Assembly (NCBI GenBank): GCA_964194555.1
Contig: CAXMMT010000078.1
Span: forward strand, 48,486-112,485
Direction of reading: 5' to 3'
DNA length: 64,000 bases
Origin: SZUA-217 sp964194555
Lineage (GTDB): Bacteria > Actinomycetota > Acidimicrobiia > Spongiisociales > ZC4RG35
Notes under the pieces: generated by a model
Database searches by the model: none
Told to the model about the DNA's origin: nothing
What the model saw: only the letters and a program-made list of their open reading frames with translations
In this document: positions 8,189 through 16,830 of the stretch, piece after piece
How positions within the stretch are numbered: position 1 is the stretch's first letter
Layout of the letters: every line of letters starts with the position of its first letter
Program-made: the position numbers and the translations under genes

Positions 8189-9598
8189 GTGACCGTGATT
8201 CCCAAGCGGCTCGAATTCCTCACTTCTGCGGATCTTCCGCCGGCTCAACTGAGCGAGATCTTCGACAAGGCCGGTGAGGAACTTTTCCTGGTGGGCGGAT
8301 CGGTCAGGGACGCGTTCCTGGAACGGCCCCTCGAAGACTTCGATTTCGCGACAAGCGCCCGTCCCGACATGGTGGTTCGACTCCTCACGGGATGGGCCGA
8401 CACTATCTACAAGATCGGGGAGGCTTTTGGGACCATCGCGGCCCGGAAGGACGGGCACGCAATCGAGATAACAACATACCGGAGCGAGGTATACCGCAAC
8501 GACTCACGCAAACCTGTCGTCACCTACTCCGATGACATCGAGACGGATCTGAGCCGCCGAGACTTCACGGTGAACGCGATCGCCCTCTCGATGACCGAGC
8601 TCGAGCCGATTGACCCGTACGGGGGTCTCCGAGACCTGGCGGCCATGTTGTTGAAGACCCCTCTCGATCCCGAGGTCTCCTTCGGAGACGACCCGTTGCG
8701 GATGCTTCGTCTTTTCCGGTTTCAGGCCATGCTCGGCTTCGCGACTGAGGAGTCGGCTGTTGCGGCCGTTCGGATGATGGCGGATCGCCTGGAGATCATC
8801 TCGGCCGAGAGGATCAGGGATGAGCTGTCGAAGTTGCTGCTGGCTCCCACTCCCGGCAAGGCACTGGACATGGTGGTGTCCACAGGTCTTGCCGATCACT
8901 TTCTTCCGGAGTTGCCCCTCCTTGCCATGGAGCAGGACCCGATGCACAAACACAAAGACGTGCTTGCCCACACTTTTGCTGTTGTGGACAAGACATCACC
9001 TGATCTCGTGCTCCGTCTGGCTGCCCTTCTCCACGACGTCGGCAAGCCCGATACCCGTGAGTACGGTCCCCGTGGCGTGACCTTCCATCACCATGAGGTG
9101 GTTGGTGCACGTTTGGCCCGACATCGTCTCAGGGCGCTCCGCTATCCGAAGGCGGTCGTCGACGATGTCAGCCGGCTCGTCTTTCTCCACTTGAGACCTC
9201 ATACGCTCAAGCTGGGCTGGACCGACTCTGCCGTTCGTCGTTATGTGCGGGACGCCGGTGATCTGGTCGACAGACTCAACGAGCTGGTGCGATGTGATGT
9301 CACAACCGCCAATCAACGTCGGGCGCAGGCGATCCGGTCGCGCATCGACGAGCTGGAGGAGCGAATCCTCGATCTGTCTGCCAGGGAGGAGCTGGCGAGA
9401 CTACGTCCACCCCTTGACGGCAATCAGATAATGGACTACCTGGATCTCGATCCCGGCCCCCGGGTTGGGGCGATCATGGACATCCTGCTCGAGAAGCGCA
9501 TCGATGACGGCCCGTATTCGGTGGAGGAGGCGTATCGGATCGTGAGGAAGTGGGCAATCGACAATGGTGTCTCCGACCCTGGTGATAAGGACACCTAG
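8189..9598 (+). CDS. pcnA: CCA tRNA nucleotidyltransferase / poly(A) polymerase family with HD domain
   Basis: 469 residues from GTG 8189 (GTG 8195 also possible). The nucleotidyltransferase head carries GGSVRDAFL and the metal site DFDFAT, followed by RRDFTVNAIA and the DDPLRMLRLFRF helix. The second half has an HD phosphohydrolase motif (LLHDVGKPDT with later HHH). Length and layout match actinobacterial PcnA, which adds CCA to tRNA 3' ends. In mycobacteria pcnA (Rv3907c) lies a few genes from murJ and sigM; here it is about 4.5 kb from the sigma cassette, which supports an oriC-near location. The tRNA-Gly at 22.6 kb encodes its own CCA, so this enzyme may act mainly in repair for that tRNA. 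Confidence 0.96.
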   Translation: MTVIPKRLEFLTSADLPPAQLSEIFDKAGEELFLVGGSVRDAFLERPLEDFDFATSARPDMVVRLLTGWADTIYKIGEAFGTIAARKDGHAIEITTYRSEVYRNDSRKPVVTYSDDIETDLSRRDFTVNAIALSMTELEPIDPYGGLRDLAAMLLKTPLDPEVSFGDDPLRMLRLFRFQAMLGFATEESAVAAVRMMADRLEIISAERIRDELSKLLLAPTPGKALDMVVSTGLADHFLPELPLLAMEQDPMHKHKDVLAHTFAVVDKTSPDLVLRLAALLHDVGKPDTREYGPRGVTFHHHEVVGARLARHRLRALRYPKAVVDDVSRLVFLHLRPHTLKLGWTDSAVRRYVRDAGDLVDRLNELVRCDVTTANQRRAQAIRSRIDELEERILDLSAREELARLRPPLDGNQIMDYLDLDPGPRVGAIMDILLEKRIDDGPYSVEEAYRIVRKWAIDNGVSDPGDKDT

Positions 9599-9607
9599 CC
9601 TTGCCTG

Positions 9608-10546
9608 GTGATTCTGGTAGCCATCCCGGCCGTGGCATTGGCCGCGGTGTCCCTCGCCGCCTTTGCCGGCCGATGGGTCTGGTGGCTGGACGTCCTCGCC
9701 AACTTTCGACCGCAGTATGTAGTGAGCCTGGTCATCCTGGGCCTGATCGTTCTGATGTCGAGATGGCGACGGATCGGGTATGGGATTCTGGCTGTCGCCG
9801 CGATCAACCTGGTGTTCGTCCTTCCCCTGTATGTTGGGTCACCCGGTGTGACCGATCCCGACTTGCCATCGCTGCGAGTGATGTCGTTCAACCTTCTTTC
9901 GACAAACGCGAGCTACTCGAACGTGATCGAGTACATCAGGACGGTCGATCCTGATCTGGTTTTGCTCCACGAGGCAAGCCGGCCCTGGGAAGTAGCGATC
10001 GAGGCGGCGAATCTCGGCTACCAGGTGATTCGCCCTCGTTCGGACAGTCTCATCTTCGGCACCCTGGTGATGGTTCGAGGCGAGGATGTGGAGGCCATCT
10101 CCTACGGGTTTGCCGAGGCTCAGCCACGCGCTGTTTCGATCATGTACCGGCCGACCGGCTGGCCCGAAGGGGTCAGCGTCCTCTCGACTCACCCGCTGGC
10201 GCCCACCGAGAAGGATCGCGCCCAGTTGAGGGACGCCCAACTCGACTTCGCGGCCACCTGGGCCGCGGACCAGGAAGACGGCATCATCGTGGTCGGTGAT
10301 TTCAACGCCACCCCATGGTCATGGCCCTTTCGCAACCTCATGGCGAGGGCGCCGCTACGAAACTCCCAACTCGGTTTTGGAGTTCAACCGAGCTTTCCCA
10401 CGTCGTCGACCTTTCTCATGAGAGTGCCAATAGACCACCTTCTTCATAGCGACACTCTGTCGGTGGTGGATCGCCGTCTCGGTCCTGCAATGGGATCGGA
10501 CCACTTTCCCCTCGTCGTCGACCTCCAGCTCAACTCGGGGAAATAG
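9608..10546 (+). CDS. Membrane-anchored endonuclease/exonuclease/phosphatase (EEP) family protein
   Basis: 312 residues from GTG 9608, 9 bp after the pcnA stop. The first 80 residues hold two to three hydrophobic segments, the typical membrane anchor of actinobacterial EEP proteins. The catalytic domain (about 90-312) has the family signatures: SFNLLSTN, LLHEAS (metal Glu), VVGDFNATPWSWPF (Asp/Asn) and GSDHFPLVV (catalytic Asp-His). The fold cleaves phosphodiester or phosphomonoester bonds; the substrate (nucleic acid, phosphoinositide or sphingomyelin-type lipid) cannot be told. The active site is predicted to be extracytoplasmic given the anchors. Confidence 0.9.
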   Translation: MILVAIPAVALAAVSLAAFAGRWVWWLDVLANFRPQYVVSLVILGLIVLMSRWRRIGYGILAVAAINLVFVLPLYVGSPGVTDPDLPSLRVMSFNLLSTNASYSNVIEYIRTVDPDLVLLHEASRPWEVAIEAANLGYQVIRPRSDSLIFGTLVMVRGEDVEAISYGFAEAQPRAVSIMYRPTGWPEGVSVLSTHPLAPTEKDRAQLRDAQLDFAATWAADQEDGIIVVGDFNATPWSWPFRNLMARAPLRNSQLGFGVQPSFPTSSTFLMRVPIDHLLHSDTLSVVDRRLGPAMGSDHFPLVVDLQLNSGK

Positions 10547-10560
10547 GTAACTTCTGGCTC

Positions 10561-12012
10561 ATGCCCGATCGATATGCAGAGCACCGCAGCCGTCTGGCGA
10601 AAGAGATTGGGTCGGAAGGTCTCGCCGTGATACCGGCGGCGACCGAGGTAATTCGCAACCACGATGTCGCTCACCATTTCCGACAGGACTCCGCGTTCTG
10701 GTATCTGACAGGCTTCCACGAACCAGACGCCGTGGCGGTGATCGCGCCGGGACATGATGATGGCGACTTCTGCCTTTTCGTGAGGCCGAAGGACCCGGCC
10801 CAGGAGGTCTGGACGGGAATCAGGGCTGGCAAGGAGGGAGCCCGTGAGGGGTTTGGCGCCGACATTGCATATGAGATCACTGACCTGGAGTCGGTCCTCG
10901 GACGTCTCATGATCGGCCGCGAAGTGCTCTGGTACGCGGCCGGTAACGACGGGTTCGACCACCGCATCACCGCCATCATCACCCAGGCGAGATCGCACCG
11001 GGAGCGTTTCGGGGGTGTAGTTCCGTCCACGGTGAAGGACGTCTCCGTCCCTTTGGGCGAGATGATGCTCTACAAACACGGTGAGGAGGCGGAGAGTCTC
11101 AGAGAAGCCTGCCACCTGAGCACCCTCGGCCACATCGAAGCGATGCGATTCGCCAAGCCGGGTATGTGGGAGCATCAGGTTCAGGCAGCCCTCGAATACT
11201 TCTGGCGATTGAACGGCTCGCCACGTAACGGCTACCCGTCGATCGTCGCGTCAGGAGCCAACGCCTGCATCCTCCACTACGAGGAGAATGACAGTCAGAT
11301 CGGTGCGAAGGACCTCATCCTCATCGACGCGGCCGCCGAAGTAGATGGCTACTCGGCAGATATCACCCGGACGTTCCCCGCCGGCGGCAGGTTCAGTGGC
11401 CCGCAGAAGGCGCTTTATGAAGTAGTCCTCGCGGCCGAGGTGAAAGGCATCGAGATGTGCGCACCGGGGTCAACCATGCGAGGCATCCATGATGAGGCCA
11501 CCAGGATTCTCACCGAGGGAATGGTCGATCTCGGGTTGCTTCCCTTGTCGGTCGAGGAGTCGCTTGCCATGCATCACTACACCGAGTTCTACATGCATCG
11601 CACGGGTCACTGGCTCGGCCTCGATGTGCACGACCGTGGGAGCTACCGGGTAGAGGGTCAACCCAGGTCGCTGGAGCCTGGCATGTCGTTCACAGTGGAG
11701 CCCGGGCTGTATGTCGCCCCGGACAAGACAGAGATTGAGCTGACACTTCTCGCTTACGACCTAGACGAGCGAAATGAGCGCCGCATACGTCTCGGGCCGT
11801 CAGCAGCCTCGGCGAAGGATGCTGAAGAAAAAGAGAACGCCAAGACGATCACCCACCAGGTCCCCAAGGAGTTCCTCGGGATCGGCGTGCGCATCGAAGA
11901 CGACATCTATGTCACGGCCGACGGCCGCGAGAATATGACATCCTCGGTTCCGACGGAGGTCACGGATGTTGAAGCGATGTGTGGCGAGGAGCCCTTGCTT
12001 CCAAGCAGTTAG
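10561..12012 (+). CDS. pepP: Xaa-Pro aminopeptidase (aminopeptidase P, M24B)
   Basis: 483 residues, ATG start. An N-terminal creatinase-like domain precedes the pita-bread metallopeptidase. All five dinuclear metal ligands are visible: Asp in LIDAAAEVDGYSADITRTFP (two), His in TGHWLGLDVHD, Glu in FTVEPGLYV and Glu in RIEDDIYVT. It removes N-terminal residues preceding proline. A short insertion (about 405-430, rich in Glu/Lys/Ala) lies between the last two ligand motifs. The stop codon at 12010-12012 is followed within a few bases by repeat copy B, beyond which hemolysin III converges. Confidence 0.95.
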   Translation: MPDRYAEHRSRLAKEIGSEGLAVIPAATEVIRNHDVAHHFRQDSAFWYLTGFHEPDAVAVIAPGHDDGDFCLFVRPKDPAQEVWTGIRAGKEGAREGFGADIAYEITDLESVLGRLMIGREVLWYAAGNDGFDHRITAIITQARSHRERFGGVVPSTVKDVSVPLGEMMLYKHGEEAESLREACHLSTLGHIEAMRFAKPGMWEHQVQAALEYFWRLNGSPRNGYPSIVASGANACILHYEENDSQIGAKDLILIDAAAEVDGYSADITRTFPAGGRFSGPQKALYEVVLAAEVKGIEMCAPGSTMRGIHDEATRILTEGMVDLGLLPLSVEESLAMHHYTEFYMHRTGHWLGLDVHDRGSYRVEGQPRSLEPGMSFTVEPGLYVAPDKTEIELTLLAYDLDERNERRIRLGPSAASAKDAEEKENAKTITHQVPKEFLGIGVRIEDDIYVTADGRENMTSSVPTEVTDVEAMCGEEPLLPSS

Positions 12013-12013
12013 G

Positions 12014-12194
12014 TGAGCGACAGACCATTAGTGATCTGTCGCCCAAATAGCTACTCGGTCTGACCGGCCCTCGGCGCCCCTGGCGGCGTCCTCCGCCTCG
12101 ACGCAGCTACGGCTGCGCCTTCGTTGTGTGTCCTGGCCAGATGACGCCGATGACTCGGTGACACCGCGGCATCAATTGAGCGACAGACCACTAG
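12014..12194 (-). repeat. Copy B of the ~166-bp CTAG-bounded repeat, between convergent pepP and hemolysin III genes
   Basis: Read on the minus strand this element aligns with copy A: 61-base core with 45 matches, same spacing to its ends. The ends carry inverted repeats (GCGACAGACCACTAG at 12180-12194 against GCGACAGATCACTAA read on the minus strand at the other side). An 18-bp near-identical direct repeat, TGAGCGACAGACCAYTAG, also occurs at 12014-12031 and 12177-12194. At the left side GCGACAGA and TCTGTCGC (12017-12024, 12035-12042) form a hairpin over the boundary. The right CTAG (12191-12194) contributes the TAG stop of the hemolysin III gene. An inner hairpin CGCAGC-TACG-GCTGCG is also present. 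It may act as a bidirectional terminator as well as being a mobile repeat. Confidence 0.7.
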
Positions 12195-12853
12195 ATCGTC
12201 GCCGGGATGGCGTAGAGCCAGATCGCCATGAAGTGGAGGACGCTTGCCGTGACCACCAGAACGTGGAACAACTCGTGGTAGGAGAAGCTCCTGGGTAGGA
12301 GTCTTGGCCACTTGGTCAGGAAGATCACGGCCCCGACCGTGTAGCAGAGGCCCCCAAGGAGGATCAGAGCAACGGCGCTCCACCCGAGTTCCTCGATGAT
12401 CCGCGGCAACCAGGCGATCGCAATCCAGCCCATCGAGAGCTGCAATGACACCGAGAGCCATGTCTTGACATTCGGAAGAAGAGACTTCAGGACGATTCCG
12501 GTTGCCGCGATGCCCCAAAGCAAGCTCAGGCTCACTGCCAGGGACACACCGTCGAGGATGGCAATGACGACGGGAGTGAAGGTGCCGGCCACGACTAGAT
12601 AGATCATCGAGTGGTCGACTCGCTGCAGGCGGGTTTTCCATCTTTGTTCCCAGGGGATGGAGTGGTAGAGCGACGAGACGATGTACATCACCAGCAAGGC
12701 CAGGCCGAAGATCAGAGCACCAGCCAACGCAGCTGCACTTCCCCAGGCACGGATGATCAGGAATACGAGACCGACGACAGTCGCAACCGCGGCGCCCCCG
12801 TGGAGGAACCCCCTGATGGGGTTTTGCATTTTTCCGAGGGTGAGACGGTCCAC
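12191..12853 (-). CDS. Hemolysin III / PAQR-family integral membrane protein
   Basis: 220 residues with seven hydrophobic segments. PAQR-family signatures are present: SSLYHSIP near the second helix, RVDHSMIYLVVAGTFTP, and a C-terminal HELFHVLVV with a following HF, giving the conserved Ser, Asp and three His that would bind zinc. Bacterial YqfA/HlyIII proteins are membrane hydrolase-like proteins often wrongly assumed to be toxins; the role is unknown. Its stop codon lies inside the CTAG end of repeat copy B, so the true ancestral C-terminus may differ by a few residues. It is divergent from the prenyltransferase gene, with 47 bp between starts. Confidence 0.92.
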   Translation of the reverse strand: MDRLTLGKMQNPIRGFLHGGAAVATVVGLVFLIIRAWGSAAALAGALIFGLALLVMYIVSSLYHSIPWEQRWKTRLQRVDHSMIYLVVAGTFTPVVIAILDGVSLAVSLSLLWGIAATGIVLKSLLPNVKTWLSVSLQLSMGWIAIAWLPRIIEELGWSAVALILLGGLCYTVGAVIFLTKWPRLLPRSFSYHELFHVLVVTASVLHFMAIWLYAIPATI

Positions 12854-12900
12854 TGGAGAACAGGTTATTCGTCTTCTCGCCGGTACGATGAAACATCGTC

Positions 12901-13668
12901 ATGGCCTTCGGTCTTCTCTATCGAATCTACGAGCGACGTCTCAGCGCCGAGCTGGATCATGATCGTCTGCCACAGCACATCGGGGTGGTGCTCGATGGGC
13001 ACCGACGACACGCTCGGGAGGAAGGCCTTGCCTCGTACACAGAGTCATACCGGGTGGGTATGGCTCGTTTCGCCGAGTTTCTGGGCTGGGCCAACGAGTT
13101 CGACATCCCGGTTGTCACCGCGTGGGTCCTTTCTAAGGAGAATCTCTCCCGTGATTCCGAGGAGCTCGACCCGTACTTCGAGGTTCTCATCGAGCTCTTC
13201 AAGAGGCTTCCTGCGCTTTGTGATGACTACGACATGGCGATCAAGTTCATCGGGAGCCTCGATCTGCTGCCCGATCATCTGGTCTCTGCGGCGAAGAGCG
13301 CAGAGGAGGCACACCCCAAAGGCTCGCGAACACTCAACATCGCAATGGGCTACGGGGGGCGTCAGGAGATCGTTGATGCCGCCAAGGACCTCGTCGCTGA
13401 GCTCGTGGAGAGTGGCGTTCCCGAGGATGAGCTTGCAAGTCAGATCAGCTCAGACGCTCTTGCAGCCCACATGTACTCGGCGGATCTGCCCGATCCTGAT
13501 CTCTTGATCCGCACTTCGGGCGAGTCCCGTCTCTCCGGGTTCCTGTTGTGGCAGTCGGCATATGCCGAGTTCGTGTTTGTCGATGTCAACTGGCCTGCCT
13601 TCCGCCATGTCGATTTCCTACGCGCGCTCCGCGACTTCACAGGCAGAACCCGCCGCTTCGGTCAATAA
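12901..13668 (+). CDS. cis-Prenyltransferase (isoprenyl diphosphate synthase, UppS family)
   Basis: 255 residues, ATG start. The UppS fold is clear: catalytic Asp in VLDGHRRHARE, then VTAWVLSKENLSRDSEE, LNIAMGYGGRQEI, and the C-terminal LLIRTSGESRLSGFLLWQSAYAEFVF. Two conserved positions differ from the classical family: DGNxRWA reads DGHRRHA, and SNF in the C-terminal motif reads SGF. The enzyme condenses isopentenyl diphosphate onto an allylic primer to make polyprenyl carriers or shorter Z-prenyl diphosphates. Actinobacteria usually have two paralogues, one long-chain and one short-chain; which this is cannot be decided here. The next gene starts 5 bp after the stop. Confidence 0.93.
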   Translation: MAFGLLYRIYERRLSAELDHDRLPQHIGVVLDGHRRHAREEGLASYTESYRVGMARFAEFLGWANEFDIPVVTAWVLSKENLSRDSEELDPYFEVLIELFKRLPALCDDYDMAIKFIGSLDLLPDHLVSAAKSAEEAHPKGSRTLNIAMGYGGRQEIVDAAKDLVAELVESGVPEDELASQISSDALAAHMYSADLPDPDLLIRTSGESRLSGFLLWQSAYAEFVFVDVNWPAFRHVDFLRALRDFTGRTRRFGQ

Positions 13669-13672
13669 GCCT

Positions 13673-14131
13673 GTGACTCCGAACAAGGACACCGCAACCC
13701 TCGTCGATCAGATGAGACGCCACTACGACGACGGTTGTTTTGCGTGTGGCCGTGAGAATCCTCTCGGTCTTCATCTCGACGGCTTCTCTCTGGACGAGGG
13801 GTTGGTGAGCGCTCGTTTCGATCCTCGAGAGGAATACCGGGGTGCAGGCACTTCACTTCACGGAGGCGTGGCAGCCACAGCCCTCGACGAGATGCTGGTG
13901 TGGGCCGGCATCCTCGATCTGAGGGTGATGTCGGTCACCGCCAAGATGGAGCTCAAGTTCCGGCGGCCCGTTCAGGTGACCGACCCGATCCTGGTGCGAG
14001 CCAGAGTCGATGAGCGCCGGGGGAGAAGGCTGCTCACCTCAGGAGAGCTGTTGGTCGGCGATCGGGTCTGTGTCGAGGCGTCGGGACTCTATCTGGTCAC
14101 GTCGGATCTCGCGGAGTTGGGCATTCTCTGA
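13673..14131 (+). CDS. PaaI-type hotdog-fold thioesterase
   Basis: 152 residues from GTG 13673, 5 bp after the prenyltransferase stop; a longer frame upstream overlaps that gene and is rejected. The sequence has the family N-terminus (GCFACGRENPLGLHL) and the hotdog core with LHGGVAATALDEMLVWA, where the HGG...DE pattern places the catalytic Asp/Glu. These enzymes hydrolyse acyl-CoA thioesters, usually in the cytosol as homotetramers. Tight spacing suggests co-transcription with the prenyltransferase, though no common pathway is evident. Confidence 0.9.
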   Translation: MTPNKDTATLVDQMRRHYDDGCFACGRENPLGLHLDGFSLDEGLVSARFDPREEYRGAGTSLHGGVAATALDEMLVWAGILDLRVMSVTAKMELKFRRPVQVTDPILVRARVDERRGRRLLTSGELLVGDRVCVEASGLYLVTSDLAELGIL

Positions 14132-14153
14132 CCGGCTCGGGCTGTTAGAAGCT

Positions 14154-14840
14154 TTAGACGGTGACCATCCCTGGGTGGAGGTGGGCGACGTTGCCAAGTT
14201 GTCTCAGGGAGAAGGCCCATCCGGTGCTGATCCTGGTCATGGTCAATCGCGAAACACCGGTATGGGGCTGCCGGAACCGTTCCCACTCCCAAGGAACGGG
14301 TTCGAGGCCAAGCAGGTGGCCGAGAATCACCGCGTTGGTGCCGGCGTGGGCGATGATGATCACTCGCCGGTCGGGTTCGTCGACGGTCCATAGGTGACGG
14401 TGGTCAGGATCCATCGGGTGAATCCCATGTGCAGCGAGTGTCTCGGCGAGTCCGCTGACGACGCGCTCGTGAAATGCTCTGAATGACTCGCCACCGGGAA
14501 GTCCTTCCCACATCTCCTCCATCGAGCGTGTGTTTGCTTCTTCGAAGTGCCGCTCGATCTCCTCAACAGGTGCTCCTTCCCACTCTGGAGGATTGTTGAT
14601 TTCCTGCAACCAGTCGTACACCTCGTGCCCGTGGTCGAGATCGGCGGTGACCAACTCGGCCGTCTGCACCGCGCGAGTCATCGAGGAGACCCAAAGCTCG
14701 TCGACATCCTCCAGTGATGCAAGGCGGTGGGCCACTCGGGCGGCCTGTGCCTGGCCCAACTCTGTGAGCCCGGGGTCGTTGCGAACCAGTCTGTCGGGAG
14801 CCCAGTCGGGCTGTCCGTGTCTAACCAGGAGGAGATCCAT
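14154..14840 (-). CDS. Histidine phosphatase (phosphoglycerate mutase-like) family protein
   Basis: 228 residues from ATG 14840; the frame stays open further upstream but would cover most of pyrE. The catalytic RHG is at the start (LLLVRHGQPDW), followed by GLTELGQAQA, and the second catalytic His in IIIAHAGTNAVILGHLLG. An inserted helical region (EEIERHFEEANTRSMEEMW) replaces the mutase lid, pointing to a phosphatase rather than glycolytic mutase. Substrate unknown. It converges with the thioesterase gene (22 bp) and is divergent from pyrE (57 bp between starts). Confidence 0.9.
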   Translation of the reverse strand: MDLLLVRHGQPDWAPDRLVRNDPGLTELGQAQAARVAHRLASLEDVDELWVSSMTRAVQTAELVTADLDHGHEVYDWLQEINNPPEWEGAPVEEIERHFEEANTRSMEEMWEGLPGGESFRAFHERVVSGLAETLAAHGIHPMDPDHRHLWTVDEPDRRVIIIAHAGTNAVILGHLLGLEPVPWEWERFRQPHTGVSRLTMTRISTGWAFSLRQLGNVAHLHPGMVTV

Positions 14841-14897
14841 GCCTGGAAACCTAGTGGCCCGCAGCCGCTGGTCGTCTGTCGCCAATACGATGGGGTC

Positions 14898-15443
14898 GTG
14901 ACAAGAGACCTTCTGATCGAGCACCTGAAGACCCATGCGTTGAGAACAGATGGCCCGTTCACCCTGCGGTCCGGTGCTGTTTCGTCGTGGTATCTCGATG
15001 CCCGTCAGACCACCTTCGATGGTCGGGGAGCGGGGGTCGTCGGTCGGGCTGTCTATCAGGTTCTCGCCCCTGCTGTCGAGGCGGTCGGCGGAATGACCAT
15101 GGGCGCAGACCCGATCGCCATAGCCACGGCGATGGTCGCAGCCGAAGACGGTCGTGATCTCAAGGCGTTCTCGATAAGGAAGACAGCCAAGGATCACGGC
15201 ATCGGAGGAAGACTGGTGGGGCCGGTCGGCCCGGGTGCCCGTGTCGCCATCCTCGAAGACACGACAACCACCGGTAGTGCGGCGGTCGAGGCGGCGCGAC
15301 ATGCCATCGAGGAAGGTCTCGTTATCGTGCAGGCAATTGCACTTTTGGACCGATCAGAGGGACTGGCAGCCCGCAATTTTGCAGAGTTGGGCATCCCTCA
15401 TGTGGCGCTGACGACGCCATCTGACCTGGGGGTGGGCACGTGA
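14898..15443 (+). CDS. pyrE: Orotate phosphoribosyltransferase
   Basis: 181 residues from GTG 14898; upstream in-frame codons overlap the divergent gene. Signatures: FTLRSGAVSSWYLDAR near the N-terminus, GADPIAIATAM, FSIRKTAKDHGIGG with the catalytic Lys loop, and the PRPP motif VAILEDTTTTGSAA, where the usual VVT is TTT. It converts orotate and PRPP to OMP in pyrimidine synthesis. No other pyr gene is in the window. Its stop overlaps the next gene start (GTGA), so the three genes to endonuclease IV are probably one transcript. Confidence 0.93.
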   Translation: MTRDLLIEHLKTHALRTDGPFTLRSGAVSSWYLDARQTTFDGRGAGVVGRAVYQVLAPAVEAVGGMTMGADPIAIATAMVAAEDGRDLKAFSIRKTAKDHGIGGRLVGPVGPGARVAILEDTTTTGSAAVEAARHAIEEGLVIVQAIALLDRSEGLAARNFAELGIPHVALTTPSDLGVGT

Positions 15444-16036
15444 CCCTTGTCGTGAGGAGATCAGCTGTCAAGATGTGGCTGATGGCCATGGCGGGTATCC
15501 CGCTGCTGGTGATCTCGCTGGACGTTCTGACCAATCGACGCATCACCAACTGGCTCCGCGAGATCGTGTTCAGACCGGAGGACACCCAGATTTATGAGCC
15601 TCGGGATGTCATCTGGGCGTGGGTAATGGCTTTGTTTGCCGGATTCATCGTTCTGTGGGGACTGAAAGAGCTGTTCCTTCCCACCAAGGTCCTCGAGTGT
15701 CGCGACGAAGGACTGGCGCTGAAGATCAGCGGTCCGTTCCGCCCGCCGTCGCTCCTTCTCTGGGACGACATCGATGATGTCACCGGTGGTGAGATCAACG
15801 ATGAGGGTGACGTGGTTCACCTTCTTCTCATCACTGTGTTGAGTCGGGAGGGCCTGCCCGAAACCCCGTGGGGCGCGAGATGGGTCAAGGACGACAAGTT
15901 GGGTGTGCTGGCAGAGGATTGGTCCGATGACCCATCAGACGTCGCCGACAAAATCATCGATTGCGCGGTGGCTGCGGCACGTAAGTCCACGAGAGACCGA
16001 GCCGACCGGATGTCAGCGAGCATGGAGGACGAGTGA
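15440..16036 (+). CDS. Two-pass membrane protein of unknown function
   Basis: 198 residues from GTG 15440, overlapping the pyrE stop by 4 nt. Two hydrophobic helices (about 11-28 and 58-78) are followed by a soluble domain of about 115 residues with alternating beta strands (KVLECRDEGLALKIS, LLLWDDIDDVTGG), reminiscent of bacterial PH-like domains, then a charged C-terminal helix. I do not recognise a family. Its stop overlaps the GTG of endonuclease IV, so it is sandwiched between pyrE and nfo in a translationally coupled set. Confidence 0.8.
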   Translation: MTLVVRRSAVKMWLMAMAGIPLLVISLDVLTNRRITNWLREIVFRPEDTQIYEPRDVIWAWVMALFAGFIVLWGLKELFLPTKVLECRDEGLALKISGPFRPPSLLLWDDIDDVTGGEINDEGDVVHLLLITVLSREGLPETPWGARWVKDDKLGVLAEDWSDDPSDVADKIIDCAVAAARKSTRDRADRMSASMEDE

Positions 16037-16818
16037 GTCTCGTCGGCGCTCACACTCCTTCCGGGGATCCGCTCGCCGAGGCGGAGGCGAGAGGAGCTGA
16101 TCTGGTTCAGATCTTCCTCTCCAATCCTCAATCATGGAAGAAACCGCTACCCAGAGATGACGCCGCCGCACTGCGGAGCTCCCCAATCCCCGTTTACGTC
16201 CACGCTCCGTATCTGATCAATGTCTGCGCCGACAACAACCGGGTTCGAATACCGAGCAGGAAGATTCTTCAGGACACATGTGACGCCGCCGCCGACATCG
16301 ATGCCACCGCCGTTGTGGTTCATGGCGGTCATGTGACGGGCGACGGTCTCCAGGAGGAAGGGTTCATCCGATGGCGAAGGGCCTTGGAGTCCCTGGATAC
16401 GGACATGTTGGTCCTGATCGAGAACACCGCCGGTGGGGAAAAGGCATTGGCACGTCGTGTCGAGTGGATGGCGCGCCTATGGGATGAGATTGGCGGTTTT
16501 GGCGTTGGCCTGGTTCTGGACACCTGTCACTCGTGGGCCGGCGGCGAGCCGTTCGACGGTCTCGTCGAGCGAGTCCTGGAGGCCACGGGGCGTATCGACC
16601 TGGTGCACGCCAACGATTCCAAGGACCTTTTCGACTCGCGCCGGGACCGTCATCAGAATCTCGGCAAGGGGGAGATCCCTATCGAAGACCTGGCCCGGGA
16701 AATCGCCGTTGCCGGCGCCCCGATCGTGGTGGAGACACCGGGCGGGGTCGATTGCCAAGTCACCGACATCGAGTGGGTGCGTCAAGCATGTGCAGGCACG
16801 CGGGCCGGGCCCACTTAA
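16033..16818 (+). CDS. nfo: Deoxyribonuclease IV (AP endonuclease IV)
   Basis: 261 residues from GTG 16033, overlapping the upstream TGA. The trinuclear zinc ligand motifs follow in order: GAHTPSG, VHAPYLIN, VVHGGHV, LIENTAGG, LVLDTCHSWA, LVHANDSKD, DRHQNLGKGEI and VVETPGG. It incises DNA at abasic sites and removes 3'-blocking groups in base excision repair. Slightly short of the E. coli enzyme (285), as common in Actinobacteria. Start chosen by the GTGA-type overlap. Confidence 0.95.
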   Translation: MSLVGAHTPSGDPLAEAEARGADLVQIFLSNPQSWKKPLPRDDAAALRSSPIPVYVHAPYLINVCADNNRVRIPSRKILQDTCDAAADIDATAVVVHGGHVTGDGLQEEGFIRWRRALESLDTDMLVLIENTAGGEKALARRVEWMARLWDEIGGFGVGLVLDTCHSWAGGEPFDGLVERVLEATGRIDLVHANDSKDLFDSRRDRHQNLGKGEIPIEDLAREIAVAGAPIVVETPGGVDCQVTDIEWVRQACAGTRAGPT

Positions 16819-16830
16819 CCGCGCACCCCG

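Noticed and set aside
12051..12902. 283-codon minus-strand frame over the hemolysin III region
   Set aside because: Same region in another frame gives a clean seven-helix PAQR protein; this one is Arg/Pro/His-rich and runs through repeat B.
14154..15302. 382-codon version of the histidine phosphatase
   Set aside because: The extra N-terminus covers most of pyrE on the other strand and lacks family similarity; the RHG motif begins at ATG 14840.
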